From NCBI GenBank assembly GCA_913055915.1, contig CAJXKL010000005.1:1-64000 (forward strand): a stretch of 64,000 nucleotides of DNA. Reading direction: 5' to 3'. Positions within the stretch are counted from its first letter, which is position 1, and every line of letters starts with the position of its first letter. A model generated the notes under the pieces. It saw only the letters and a program-made list of their open reading frames with translations. It ran no database searches and had not been told where the DNA came from. Shown piece by piece: positions 10,186 to 18,468 of the stretch. Origin of the DNA: an uncultured Candidatus Nemicrothrix sp. (GTDB taxonomy: Bacteria; Actinomycetota; Acidimicrobiia; Acidimicrobiales; MedAcidi-G1). The position numbers and the translations under genes were made by a program.

Positions 10186-11697
10186 GTGGCACTCACCTCC
10201 CGGATGGGGAACGCTCTGGCTGTGAGCGGTTCCGAGGTAGAGCACTTTGACGTGTTGATTGTGGGTGCCGGCATCTCCGGCGTGGGCGGTGCCTACCACC
10301 TGACCCAGCAATGCCCCGACAAGAGCTTCGTGATGATCGAGACCATGGGCAGCTTCGGCGGCACGTGGAAGACCCACACCTACCCGGGCATCCGATCAGA
10401 CAGCGACCTCTACACGTTCGGGTACCGGTTCAAGCCGTGGACCGGTCCACCCATTGCAACCGCCGACGAGATCCTCACCTACATGGGCGAGGTGATCGAC
10501 GACAACGACCTGGACCGCCACATCCGCTACAACCACACCATCACCGCCGCCACCTGGTCGACCGACGACAGGCGTTGGACGCTCGAGGTCACCCGCACCG
10601 ATACCGGCGAACAGGTCAGCTTCACCGGCAACTTCCTGTGGATGTGCCAGGGGTACTACCGCCACAGCCGGGGTTACACCCCTGAATGGGAGGGAATGGA
10701 TCGTTTCAACGGCGAGATCGTGCACCCCCAGACATGGCCCGACGACCTCGACTACAGGGACAAGCAGGTGGTCGTCATCGGCTCCGGCGCGACAGCGGCG
10801 ACCCTCATTCCGGCCATGGCCGACGAGTGCGGCCACGTCACGATGCTGCAGCGCTCACCCACGTTCTTCGTGGCCCGGCCCAACAGCAACGAGATGGCCG
10901 ACACGCTCCGGGAGCTGGACATCCCCGAAGAGTGGACCCATGAGATCGTTCGACGCAAGATCCTCCACGACCAGGCAGCTGTGATCGAGCTGTCCTTCGA
11001 GCATCCCGACCTGGTGAGGGAGGAGCTCTACAAGGGCATCCGGGAGATCCTTGGGGAGGACTTCGACGTAAGCCCCCACTTCACGCCCGCATACCGGCCC
11101 TGGCAACAGCGCCTGGCCCTCATCCCCGACGGCGACCTGTTCCACACCATCGCCGCCGGTGACGCCTCGGTAGTCACCGACGAGATAGTCGAGTTCACCG
11201 AGACCGGCATCCAGCTCAGGTCGGGTGACCACCTCGATGCTGACATCATCATCACCGCCACCGGCTTCGAGCTGAGCGTGCTCGGCGACATCGACTTCAG
11301 CATCGACGGCGAACCCCTCGTATTCTCAGACACGGTCGGCTACCGGGGAACGATGTTCACCGGTGTCCCGAACATGGCATGGATCTTCGGGTACTTCAGG
11401 GCCAGCTGGACCCTCCGCGCCGACCTCATAGCCGACTTCGTCTGCCGGCTGCTCAATCACATGGACGAGTTTGACGCCTCGACCGTGACACCGGTTCTCC
11501 GCGACGAGGATTCCGACATGGAGCTCCTCCCGTGGCTGGACTCGGACAACTTCAACCCCGGCTACCTGATGCGTGCCATGCACATGCTCCCCAGCCAGGG
11601 GTCGAACGAGCCGTGGTGCCACTCCCAGGACTACTGGAAGGACAGGGAAGACCTTCCGGTCGCAGACCTGGACGACGGCGCCCTGGTCTACGGCTGA
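10186..11697 (+). CDS. Flavin-containing monooxygenase, Baeyer-Villiger type
   Basis: About 503 residues with two Rossmann folds: GAGISG at 27-32 for FAD and GSGATA near 199-204 for NADPH. Between them lies the type I Baeyer-Villiger fingerprint FxGxxxHxxxWP (residues 174-185, FNGEIVHPQTWP). FGGTW follows the FAD fold as in cyclohexanone-monooxygenase relatives. The enzyme should insert oxygen next to a ketone, or oxidise N or S, using FAD and NADPH. Start: GTG 10186, nine bases after GGAGAGG; an upstream TTG at 10168 and an ATG at 10204 are alternatives. It probably forms a two-gene unit with the upstream dioxygenase. Substrate not predictable. Confidence 0.87.
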   Translation: MALTSRMGNALAVSGSEVEHFDVLIVGAGISGVGGAYHLTQQCPDKSFVMIETMGSFGGTWKTHTYPGIRSDSDLYTFGYRFKPWTGPPIATADEILTYMGEVIDDNDLDRHIRYNHTITAATWSTDDRRWTLEVTRTDTGEQVSFTGNFLWMCQGYYRHSRGYTPEWEGMDRFNGEIVHPQTWPDDLDYRDKQVVVIGSGATAATLIPAMADECGHVTMLQRSPTFFVARPNSNEMADTLRELDIPEEWTHEIVRRKILHDQAAVIELSFEHPDLVREELYKGIREILGEDFDVSPHFTPAYRPWQQRLALIPDGDLFHTIAAGDASVVTDEIVEFTETGIQLRSGDHLDADIIITATGFELSVLGDIDFSIDGEPLVFSDTVGYRGTMFTGVPNMAWIFGYFRASWTLRADLIADFVCRLLNHMDEFDASTVTPVLRDEDSDMELLPWLDSDNFNPGYLMRAMHMLPSQGSNEPWCHSQDYWKDREDLPVADLDDGALVYG

Positions 11698-11777
11698 TCA
11701 GGCTGTCCGGATCCTTCCTTGTCTTTCTGGAAGGCCCCCTCGGCCAGGACTGAGCGAATCCGCAGACGGCGCAGGTC

Positions 11778-13469
11778 TCACCAACCCAGGGTTGCCGGCG
11801 CATCAGACGGAACGGTCGGGGACCGCGGCGACGTCGGCTCAACCCTCTCATAGGTGGCCCCCAGAGGTGGCCTAGGATCTGCTTCGCCCCGGTTTGGCCA
11901 CAGCGCCATTGCCCGCTCCGCCTGAGCGGTGATGGTCAGCGAGGGGTTGACACCCAGGTTGGCGCTGATCGTCGAGCCGTCGGCGATGTGCAGCCCGGGG
12001 TGGCCGAACACCCTGTGGTAAGCGTCGATCACACCGTGCTCGGCATCGGCGCCGATGACACAACCACCCAGGATGTGGGCCGTGACCGGAACGTCCAGGA
12101 GTGCCTCGTTGAGCGAACCGAATGCGTCGCCGCCCATGATGTCGGCTGCCTGCCTGGCGGCTTCGGACGCCTCGGGGATGTACGTGGGGTTCGGCTTGCC
12201 GGTGCCCTGCTCCGATCGCAGTCTGACGCCCCGCCTCTTCCGTCGCCAGCGCAAGTTGATGCTGTTGTCGTGGCTCTGCATAACCAGCAGGATCACCGTA
12301 CGTTCGGACCAGCGACGCACCGAGAGGCTCCGTAGGAAGCGGACCGGGTGGCACAGGACCTGGCCAAGGAAGCGGAGTTGGCGTGGCACCCCGCCTCCAC
12401 CGTCGACTAGGACGGTCGCCAACAGGCCCATGGCGTTGGACCCGGCCGGGTAGCGGACGCCCTCTATGTGGGTGTGGTCGTCCGGGTAGATGGACGAACT
12501 GATGGCGATGCCGGTCGAGTAGTCCACCTCCGAGTCCGGTGCAGAGCTGGCTCCGGGGATGGACTCGGAGTTGGTCCGCGCCAGCCCACCCAGCCGCGAA
12601 GACAGGTTTGGCAGGCTGCCCCGCTCCTTCATGTCTGCCAGGAGGCGCACGGTGCCCAACACGCCGGCTGAGAACACGACCTGCTCGACACGGTGGTACC
12701 TGACGGCACGCCCGCGCACCGGACCGGGGCGTTCCGACACGACCTCGTAGCCGCCGTCCGGCAGGGGCCTCACCCCGGTCACCTGCCGCTTCGGGAGCAC
12801 CGACGCACCGGCCTTTTCGGCCAGGTACAGGTAGTTGCGGTCCAGGCTGTTCTTGGAGTCGTGGCGACAACCGACCATGCACCCTCCGCAGCCGATGCAA
12901 CCGGTGCGGTCAGGGCCGACACCACCGAAGAAGGGGTCGGCGCTGACCTCGCCCGCCTGGCCGAAGAAGACGCCGACCTCGGCCTGCCTGAACGAATCTG
13001 CCACCCCCATGCGTTCACCCAGTTGACGCATCACATCGTCGTTGGGTGAACCCCCCGGGGCCGTGCACACCCCCAGCATCCGGGTGGCCTGGTCGTAGAA
13101 CGGTTCCAGCTCGGCCCGCCAGTCGGTGATGCCCACCCACTGGGGGTCGACGTAGAAGGCATCAAGGGGCCGGTAGAGGGTGTTGGCGTACACGAGCGAC
13201 CCGCCACCCACGCCCGCTCCGGACAGGACCAGGGCGTCGCTCAAGAGGTCGATGCGCTGGATGCCGTGCAGGCCCAGTCGGGGGAAGTAGAGGAACTTCC
13301 GCAGGTTCCAGTTGGTCCTCGGGAAGTCCCCTGAGGCGAACCGCCTACCGGCCTCGAGGACCCCGACCCTGTACCCCTTCTCTGTCAACCGCAGCGCGCT
13401 GACGCTTCCGCCAAAGCCACTGCCCACCACCAGTACGTCGAAGTCGAACCCGTTGGTCTCAGCGGTCAT
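11778..13469 (-). CDS. GMC-family flavin oxidoreductase with four-cysteine cluster (cholesterol-oxidase-like)
   Basis: A 563-residue FAD enzyme. GSGFGG (residues 16-21) is the FAD-binding loop; GAGVGGGSLVYAN is the second GMC signature; the NPSLTI segment near the C-terminus is the catalytic/flavin-side end. C191-x2-C194-x2-C197-x3-C201 is a ferredoxin-like four-Cys motif, of a kind I recall from actinobacterial ChoD-like GMC proteins; whether it binds iron-sulfur is unknown. No signal peptide is evident, so it is probably cytoplasmic. It likely oxidises an alcohol on a sterol-like or other hydrophobic substrate. Its first 11 bp overlap the 3' end of the nucleoside hydrolase gene, suggesting coupled translation. 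The gene is convergent with the monooxygenase. Confidence 0.87.
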   Translation of the reverse strand: MTAETNGFDFDVLVVGSGFGGSVSALRLTEKGYRVGVLEAGRRFASGDFPRTNWNLRKFLYFPRLGLHGIQRIDLLSDALVLSGAGVGGGSLVYANTLYRPLDAFYVDPQWVGITDWRAELEPFYDQATRMLGVCTAPGGSPNDDVMRQLGERMGVADSFRQAEVGVFFGQAGEVSADPFFGGVGPDRTGCIGCGGCMVGCRHDSKNSLDRNYLYLAEKAGASVLPKRQVTGVRPLPDGGYEVVSERPGPVRGRAVRYHRVEQVVFSAGVLGTVRLLADMKERGSLPNLSSRLGGLARTNSESIPGASSAPDSEVDYSTGIAISSSIYPDDHTHIEGVRYPAGSNAMGLLATVLVDGGGGVPRQLRFLGQVLCHPVRFLRSLSVRRWSERTVILLVMQSHDNSINLRWRRKRRGVRLRSEQGTGKPNPTYIPEASEAARQAADIMGGDAFGSLNEALLDVPVTAHILGGCVIGADAEHGVIDAYHRVFGHPGLHIADGSTISANLGVNPSLTITAQAERAMALWPNRGEADPRPPLGATYERVEPTSPRSPTVPSDAPATLGW

Positions 13470-14361
13470 GAGCGTACTCCTCCCCCAGGGCCATCAGTAT
13501 CGCCCCGCGGACGCGGTCGGGATCCAGGTCGGTGACCACTCCCACCGAGGACGCCCCGTCGGCCTCTCCGACAGTACGGCCATGGTCATCGACCGTGACC
13601 GCCATCTGGGCCACCTCGAACAGGTCCGGTTCAAGCAGGGCCAGCAGAGCGCAGGGGTCATGCGCGGGGCTGGCCCTGTGTGGCGCACCCGGGAGCCGGG
13701 TGCGCAGCCATTCCCAAAAGCGGTCGGCCTGGTCGGCCATCAGGACGCCCAACGGGTGGCTCTCGGTGACCACGGAAAGGTCTTCGGCCGAAAGGAGCAC
13801 CCGCAGGGTCTGATCCAGCGGCACCACGGTCACCGGGATACCTGATCCGAAGACAACCCGAGCCGCATCCACGTCGGAGGAAACGTTGTGTTCAGTCCAG
13901 CCACGGCTGAACTCGCCACCCATGACGACCAGGTGACCCACATCGGTGGCAAATGAAGCGTCAGCCTGAATGGCAGCGGCGATGTTGGTCAGAGGTGCGA
14001 TGGCGACCACGTCCACACCACCGGGATCAGCCGAAACGGTGTCGCACAGCAGGTCCACAGCACCCCCGAGCCCTGACGAGGCGTCGTCAATCCCGGGGAC
14101 TCCGACCCCCTCGAAGCCGGCCCACATGACCTCCTTGCCACTCATCGGCTGCTCCAACCCGCGGGCTACCGGCGCCGACACCCCCATGCCTGCAAGTGCC
14201 AGCGAGGCGAGGCGGGCCCGCAGGCAGGTGTCGCCGTAGGCAACGGTCACCGCGACAAGTCCCATGTCTGTGCGACCTGAAACCATGGCGAGCGTCCAGA
14301 GGTCGTCCACATCGGTTCCGATGTCGGTGTCAATGACCACCCGACGCTGCGACGGTTCCAC
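13459..14361 (-). CDS. Inosine/uridine-preferring nucleoside hydrolase family protein
   Basis: About 300 residues. The N-terminal DTDIGTDVDD stretch is the calcium-binding aspartate cluster that defines nucleoside hydrolases; PLTNIAAA and VVMGGEF follow in the expected order, and HDPCALLALL matches the C-terminal His-Asp region. The enzyme should split nucleosides into base and ribose in the cytoplasm. The start is uncertain: GTG 14361 places the first motif close to the N-terminus, but has no clear ribosome site; a TTG at 14409 is also open. It precedes and overlaps the GMC oxidoreductase gene, an unusual partner, so a nucleoside-like natural product is possible. Confidence 0.85.
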   Translation of the reverse strand: MEPSQRRVVIDTDIGTDVDDLWTLAMVSGRTDMGLVAVTVAYGDTCLRARLASLALAGMGVSAPVARGLEQPMSGKEVMWAGFEGVGVPGIDDASSGLGGAVDLLCDTVSADPGGVDVVAIAPLTNIAAAIQADASFATDVGHLVVMGGEFSRGWTEHNVSSDVDAARVVFGSGIPVTVVPLDQTLRVLLSAEDLSVVTESHPLGVLMADQADRFWEWLRTRLPGAPHRASPAHDPCALLALLEPDLFEVAQMAVTVDDHGRTVGEADGASSVGVVTDLDPDRVRGAILMALGEEYAHDR

Positions 14362-14861
14362 GACTGCAAGGTAGCCAGTCGCCGGACTAGGCGAGTGGCG
14401 CCACCTCAACTACCCGGCCACTCGGCAATGAGGTCCAGGTTCCTTGGCAGGCCTCGGTGGGTGATGCCGCAGGATCTACAAGAAGGTTGGCTACCGCAGA
14501 CCATCTACCCTGACCCTCCGATTCCTTCACGGGAATCATCGGCCCCAGCAGTTTTCCAGTCAAGTTGTAGGCCACCGGGCTGGAGACCAGAGAGGTCCAA
14601 CCTGAACCACGTTCTGAACAGGCCTTCCGCCCCGCAACTGGTTGGATCGCATCAGCGGGGCAACTGCTACGGGGGTGGTTCAGGGCGAAGTCGTGGGCTT
14701 CCCTGCCCACCTCGTTCAAAACGACCAAGATCAACTGGTCGATATGATGGGGCCGCCTACCTCGGCACCACGCTGTTGCGACCGGCGTGTCCCGACCTCT
14801 GGGCCATCCGTACCGGCAATTGGCCGATGAGCCGCTGAACCCGAGAGGCGATGAGCTACCC
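14362..14861. other. 500-bp gene-free stretch upstream of the aldehyde dehydrogenase operon
   Basis: No ORF here shows recognisable protein features; open frames on both strands have shuffled, Arg/Ser-rich translations. It separates two divergent transcription units, so it should hold both promoters. The one structure that stands out is the inverted repeat at 14722-14741, listed separately. The region may also hold a decayed regulator gene, but no fragment could be recognised. Confidence 0.5.
14722..14741. promoter_or_regulatory. Inverted repeat, candidate operator of the ALDH-DapA-AspDH operon
   Basis: CGACCA, eight bases, then TGGTCG: a perfect 6-bp inverted repeat with AT-richer centre (AGATCAAC), 120 bp upstream of the aldehyde dehydrogenase start. 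The arm spacing suits a dimeric repressor. No regulator gene is adjacent, so this is only a structural suggestion. Confidence 0.3.
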
Positions 14862-16298
14862 ATGACCAGCTACCCGGAGTTGAAGCTCTACGTTGACGGG
14901 GCCTGGCGCACAACCACTGGAGACCTGCCGGTTGTCAATCCGGCGACCGGAGCAGCCATCGGCAAGGTTCCCATCGCTGACCCAGACACCCTTGATGACG
15001 CGCTGGTCGCCGCAACGAGCGGGTTCGACGTGTGGAGGCGGACGTCGCCTAGGGAACGGGCTGATCTCATCCGGTCAGCAGCTGCCCTCTTGCGTACCCG
15101 CCAGGATGAAATAGCCCATTCGATAACTATTGAAAATGGCAAGCCGTTCGACCAAGCACGGGCTGAAGTGATCCGTGGTGCGGAGTTCTTCGAATGGGAC
15201 GCCGGCGAAGCGACGCGAACCTACGGGCGGGTCATCCCGAGCGGTCCAGGGGTGAAGCACGTCGTCAACCACCAGCCGATCGGCCCGGTCGCAGCGTTCT
15301 CGCCCTGGAACTTCCCGATGAGCCAGCCCGCACGAAAGGTCGCCGGTGCCCTGGCATCCGGTTGTTCGATCATCCTCAAGGCCGCCGAGGAGACCCCAGC
15401 GGGCGCAATGCACATCGCCGAGGCATTCCACGATGCCGGGCTCCCAGCGGGCGTGCTCAACCTCGTCTTCGGGCTCCCGGCCGACATTTCCCAGCACCTC
15501 ATCTCCAGCGACGTGGTCCGGATGGTGGCCTTCACCGGCTCCACGGCGGTGGGGCGCCACCTCACCGGTCTCGCATCCGACCACATGACACCGGTCCTGA
15601 TGGAACTCGGTGGGCACGCCCCGGTAATCGTGTGCGAGGACACCGACGTCAAGGCGGCGGCGGAGAGTTCGGCAGTCCGGGCGATGCGCAACGCCGGCCA
15701 GGTGTGCACCTCACCAACCCGATTCTTCGTCCACGAAGCTGTCTTCGACCAGTTCCTCGACGGCATCACCCGGCGAACCGCAGCCACCGTCGTGGGCGAC
15801 GGAATGGAACCAGGTGTCGAGATGGGGCCGCTCGCCAACGACCGCCGCCTGGCCAACGTGGTCGCGCTGGTCACAGATGCGTGCGAGGCAGGGGGCGAGG
15901 CGACCACCGGCGGCGAGTGCATCGGCACGACCGGCTTCTTCCACGAACCAACGGTCCTCGCCAACGTCCCCGATCGGGCCCGGATCATGCAGGAGGAGCC
16001 ATTTGGGCCGGTAGCGATCGTGAACCCAGTCGACTCGCTAGACACGGCTATCGAACGTGCCAATTCGCTCCCGTTCGGGCTGGCCGCCTACGGCTTCACA
16101 AACCGGGCCGACTACGTGGACCGAATGGTCGACCGGGTCGAGGCTGGCAACCTCTCGATCAACACCCTCGAGGCGTCACTTCCAGAGACCCCCTTTGGCG
16201 GCATGAAGTCCAGTGGGTACGGCCGCGAGGGTGGCACCGAAGGCCTCCACCACTACATGGTGATCAAGAGCGTCTCCCACAGCATCTCCATTGTGTGA
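14862..16298 (+). CDS. NAD(P)-dependent aldehyde dehydrogenase (succinate-semialdehyde dehydrogenase-like)
   Basis: A 478-residue aldehyde dehydrogenase. PWNFP (N150), ELGGHAP with the general-base E249 and GQVCTSP with the nucleophile C282 are all present, and the C-terminal PFGGMKSSGYGREGG motif is intact. Length and motifs are those of the succinate-semialdehyde / alpha-ketoglutarate-semialdehyde dehydrogenase group. The ATG at 14862 follows GAGAGG; the frame is open 25 codons upstream but without similarity. First gene of a three-gene unit with a DapA-family lyase and an aspartate dehydrogenase, so its aldehyde may be the product of the lyase step; KDG-type pathways pair a DapA-family dehydratase/aldolase with a semialdehyde dehydrogenase. 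Exact substrate unknown. Confidence 0.9.
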   Translation: MTSYPELKLYVDGAWRTTTGDLPVVNPATGAAIGKVPIADPDTLDDALVAATSGFDVWRRTSPRERADLIRSAAALLRTRQDEIAHSITIENGKPFDQARAEVIRGAEFFEWDAGEATRTYGRVIPSGPGVKHVVNHQPIGPVAAFSPWNFPMSQPARKVAGALASGCSIILKAAEETPAGAMHIAEAFHDAGLPAGVLNLVFGLPADISQHLISSDVVRMVAFTGSTAVGRHLTGLASDHMTPVLMELGGHAPVIVCEDTDVKAAAESSAVRAMRNAGQVCTSPTRFFVHEAVFDQFLDGITRRTAATVVGDGMEPGVEMGPLANDRRLANVVALVTDACEAGGEATTGGECIGTTGFFHEPTVLANVPDRARIMQEEPFGPVAIVNPVDSLDTAIERANSLPFGLAAYGFTNRADYVDRMVDRVEAGNLSINTLEASLPETPFGGMKSSGYGREGGTEGLHHYMVIKSVSHSISIV

Positions 16299-16319
16299 CC
16301 CCGGATAGGACCACGGGAC

Positions 16320-17273
16320 ATGAACTACGACAGGAGTGACGCCAAGGCCTACGCCCGCCAGAACATGAAGGGCATCTGGGCCGCTGCTCTCATACCGTTC
16401 ACCGAGGACCTCCGGATCGACGAGGACGGCTTTCGCCAGAACATCAAACACTGGACTGAGGACCTCGGAATCGAAGGCCTCTTCATCGCCGGCAAGCAGG
16501 GAGAGTTCTTCTCGATGACGCTCGAGGAGCGGAAGCGGTCGTTTGAGTTGGCCGTCGAGGCGACCCACGGACGTGGCCAGACAATCATGTCGTGCTCGGA
16601 CCAGAACATGGACGTGGTCTTGGAACTGGCCCACCATGCCGAGGACGTCGGGGCCGACTACATCGTCGTCCACGCACCGGCGCTGCACTTCTCAACGGCT
16701 CAGGACGAAACCCTCTTGGGCTACTACCGGTCGATCTCCGACAACGTCGACATCGGCATCGCCCTGTGGAGCCACCCGGACAGCGGCTACCTGATGTCAC
16801 CCAACCTGTGCAACCGTCTCGCCGACCTCGAAAACGTGGTGGCGATCAAGTACAGCGTGCCGCGCCCGATGTACTCGGAACTCTCGGCCCTGGCCTCTGA
16901 TCGCATCCACGTGAGCACCGCTTCCGAAGATGAATGGCTCGACAACATCATCGAACTGGACTGGACGCTCTACCTGTGCTCCTCGCCGCCGTTCCTCCTG
17001 CAGACGGCGAACGACCGGAGGATGCACGAGTACACACAGGCCGCGTTCGAGGGGAGGATCGCCGATGCCCGGCGAATCAGTGCCAGCCTCAACCCGGTAC
17101 GGGCCGCCCTGAAGGGCACGCGTCCTCCCGAGAAGCCCCACGCCCACCAGAAGTACTGGCAGGAACTGCTCGGACAGGTCGGTGGTCGGGTCAGGGCTCC
17201 GCTGCTTGAGTTGACCGACGGTGAGAAGCGAGTCACCCGCGAGGCGTTCGAGCAGTGCGGGATCAGGGTTTGA
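16320..17273 (+). CDS. DapA/dihydrodipicolinate-synthase-family lyase or dehydratase
   Basis: A 317-residue (beta/alpha)8-barrel class I aldolase-family protein. The Schiff-base lysine is K177 in VVAIKYS. The segment that carries the catalytic Tyr in DapA (YNxP) reads LWSHP here, with Trp at residue 150, so it is not a biosynthetic dihydrodipicolinate synthase; related dehydratases and pyruvate lyases act on sugar acids or hydroxyproline products. It starts 22 bp after the aldehyde dehydrogenase and its 3' end overlaps the next gene by 19 bp, a tight operon. The reaction is inferred only to the level of a pyruvate- or keto-acid Schiff-base enzyme. Confidence 0.82.
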   Translation: MNYDRSDAKAYARQNMKGIWAAALIPFTEDLRIDEDGFRQNIKHWTEDLGIEGLFIAGKQGEFFSMTLEERKRSFELAVEATHGRGQTIMSCSDQNMDVVLELAHHAEDVGADYIVVHAPALHFSTAQDETLLGYYRSISDNVDIGIALWSHPDSGYLMSPNLCNRLADLENVVAIKYSVPRPMYSELSALASDRIHVSTASEDEWLDNIIELDWTLYLCSSPPFLLQTANDRRMHEYTQAAFEGRIADARRISASLNPVRAALKGTRPPEKPHAHQKYWQELLGQVGGRVRAPLLELTDGEKRVTREAFEQCGIRV

Positions 17274-18091
17274 GCGAAGAGGTCGTGGCGACGGGGGCTG
17301 TGCTGCGCATCGCCTTCGTAGGTTGGGGTGCGATGGCCAAAACAGCGTGTCGCCTGCTCTACGACTCGCCGGTCGAGATCGTGGCCGTCGCCGTGCGGCC
17401 CGAGTCGGAACCGCCCAAGGGCCTGCCGCCCGGTGCAATCCTTATAACCAACCCGGGCGAACTGGCATCAACGCTCCCCGACGTGGTCGCCGAGACCGCC
17501 GGGCGAGATGCCGTAGGCCCGTGGGGCCGAGCCACCCTCGAGGCGGGATCCGACTTCATCGTGTCGTCAGCGTCGGCCTTCGCCGACACGACACTCGTTG
17601 AGGAGTTGCAGGGCATCGCCGCAGCGCACGACGCCCAGGTTCACGTCCAGCCCGGTGCACTGGGTGCCGTTGATGCGATCGCTGCGGCGAGCCTCCTGGG
17701 GCTCGAGATGGTCAAGCACCGGATCATCAAGCCGCCAGTTGCGTGGCAGGGAACTCCAGCCGAGGAGCGGTGCAACCTGAACGCCCTCGAGGAGCTCGAG
17801 GCCTTCTTTACTGGAACGGCAACCGAGGCAGCTTCGCAGTTCCCCAAGAACGCCAACGTGGCCATCACGACCGCCCTCGCCGGAATCGGCCCCGAAGACA
17901 CACTGGTCACGCTCATCGCTGATCCCATGGCGACCGAGAATCGACACGAGATCACGGCCGTTGGTGACTTCGGTCGACTCGATGTCTCGATCAGCAGCCG
18001 CCCGCTGCCGGACAACCCGAAGACCTCGACCATGGCGGCGCTCAACTTGGTTCGCTGCATCAAGAACCGCGTGACGCCGCTCGTCGTCTGA
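17255..18091 (+). CDS. L-aspartate dehydrogenase family protein
   Basis: About 278 residues. An N-terminal Rossmann loop (IAFVGWGAMAK) is followed by the family-specific blocks PGALGAVDAI, KPPVAWQGTPAEE, FPKNANVA and DNPKTSTMAALN, which match NAD(P)-dependent aspartate dehydrogenases (NadX type). These interconvert aspartate and oxaloacetate or iminoaspartate. NRHEI holds a plausible catalytic His. The GTG at 17255 overlaps the upstream gene by 19 bp; a TTG at 17270 or GTG at 17300 could start it instead. In this catabolic operon the enzyme probably acts on aspartate or a related amino acid rather than supplying NAD synthesis. Followed by a terminator. Confidence 0.85.
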   Translation: MRDQGLSEEVVATGAVLRIAFVGWGAMAKTACRLLYDSPVEIVAVAVRPESEPPKGLPPGAILITNPGELASTLPDVVAETAGRDAVGPWGRATLEAGSDFIVSSASAFADTTLVEELQGIAAAHDAQVHVQPGALGAVDAIAAASLLGLEMVKHRIIKPPVAWQGTPAEERCNLNALEELEAFFTGTATEAASQFPKNANVAITTALAGIGPEDTLVTLIADPMATENRHEITAVGDFGRLDVSISSRPLPDNPKTSTMAALNLVRCIKNRVTPLVV

Positions 18092-18145
18092 TCGTCAGGC
18101 GTCCCGGGGGACCTTGTCATACCCCACCCGGGCCAATAACCAGAG

Positions 18146-18180
18146 AGGCCCGGAACCGTTGAGATTCCGGGCCTTTCGCT
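18146..18180 (+). terminator. Rho-independent terminator of the ALDH-DapA-AspDH operon
   Basis: A perfect 10-bp stem (AGGCCCGGAA with TTCCGGGCCT) around a 9-base loop, followed by TTTCGCTT, 55 bp after the aspartate dehydrogenase stop. The hairpin is among the strongest in the window; the T tract is short. Confidence 0.85.
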
Positions 18181-18242
18181 TGGTGGGGTCTCGGCAGGTT
18201 TGTGTTTGCCCAGCGTGTTAGTGATTTCCGGGCTGCGGCTCC

Positions 18243-18276
18243 GGGATATATCCCAGCGAAACGCCGGATATATCCC
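18243..18276. repeat. Paired ATATAT-centred palindromes, candidate operator
   Basis: GGGATATATCCC (18243-18254) is a perfect palindrome; a second copy GGATATATCC (18266-18275) follows in a longer repeated context (CGGGATATATCCCAG and CCGGATATATCCCAG). The centres are 22 bp apart, two helical turns, so two dimers could bind on one face. It lies in a 370-bp gap between the aspartate dehydrogenase terminator and the end of the LLM gene. No start codon is close downstream on either strand, so its target is unclear. The remainder of the gap (18181-18468) shows no gene; an 8-G run sits near 18399. Confidence 0.5.
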
Positions 18277-18468
18277 AGTCGAATCGACCACCGAAGGTGA
18301 TCGAGCAACTAGGTGTTGTGGCACGCCCCCTAGCGCGAGGGACTACCTACGAAAACACACGTTCCCCATGTGTGCACCTAGAAGGCATCGGCACCCATGG
18401 GGGGGGTGGCATGGAAACTGCAGCAGTGATCCACCTGCGTCGCTCGGCAATGACGACCGGCCGTCAGT

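Noticed and set aside
11698-11777. CCTTCC...GGAAGG hairpin between the converging monooxygenase and GMC genes
   Set aside because: Six-base stem with a ten-base loop and no T tract; could be chance.
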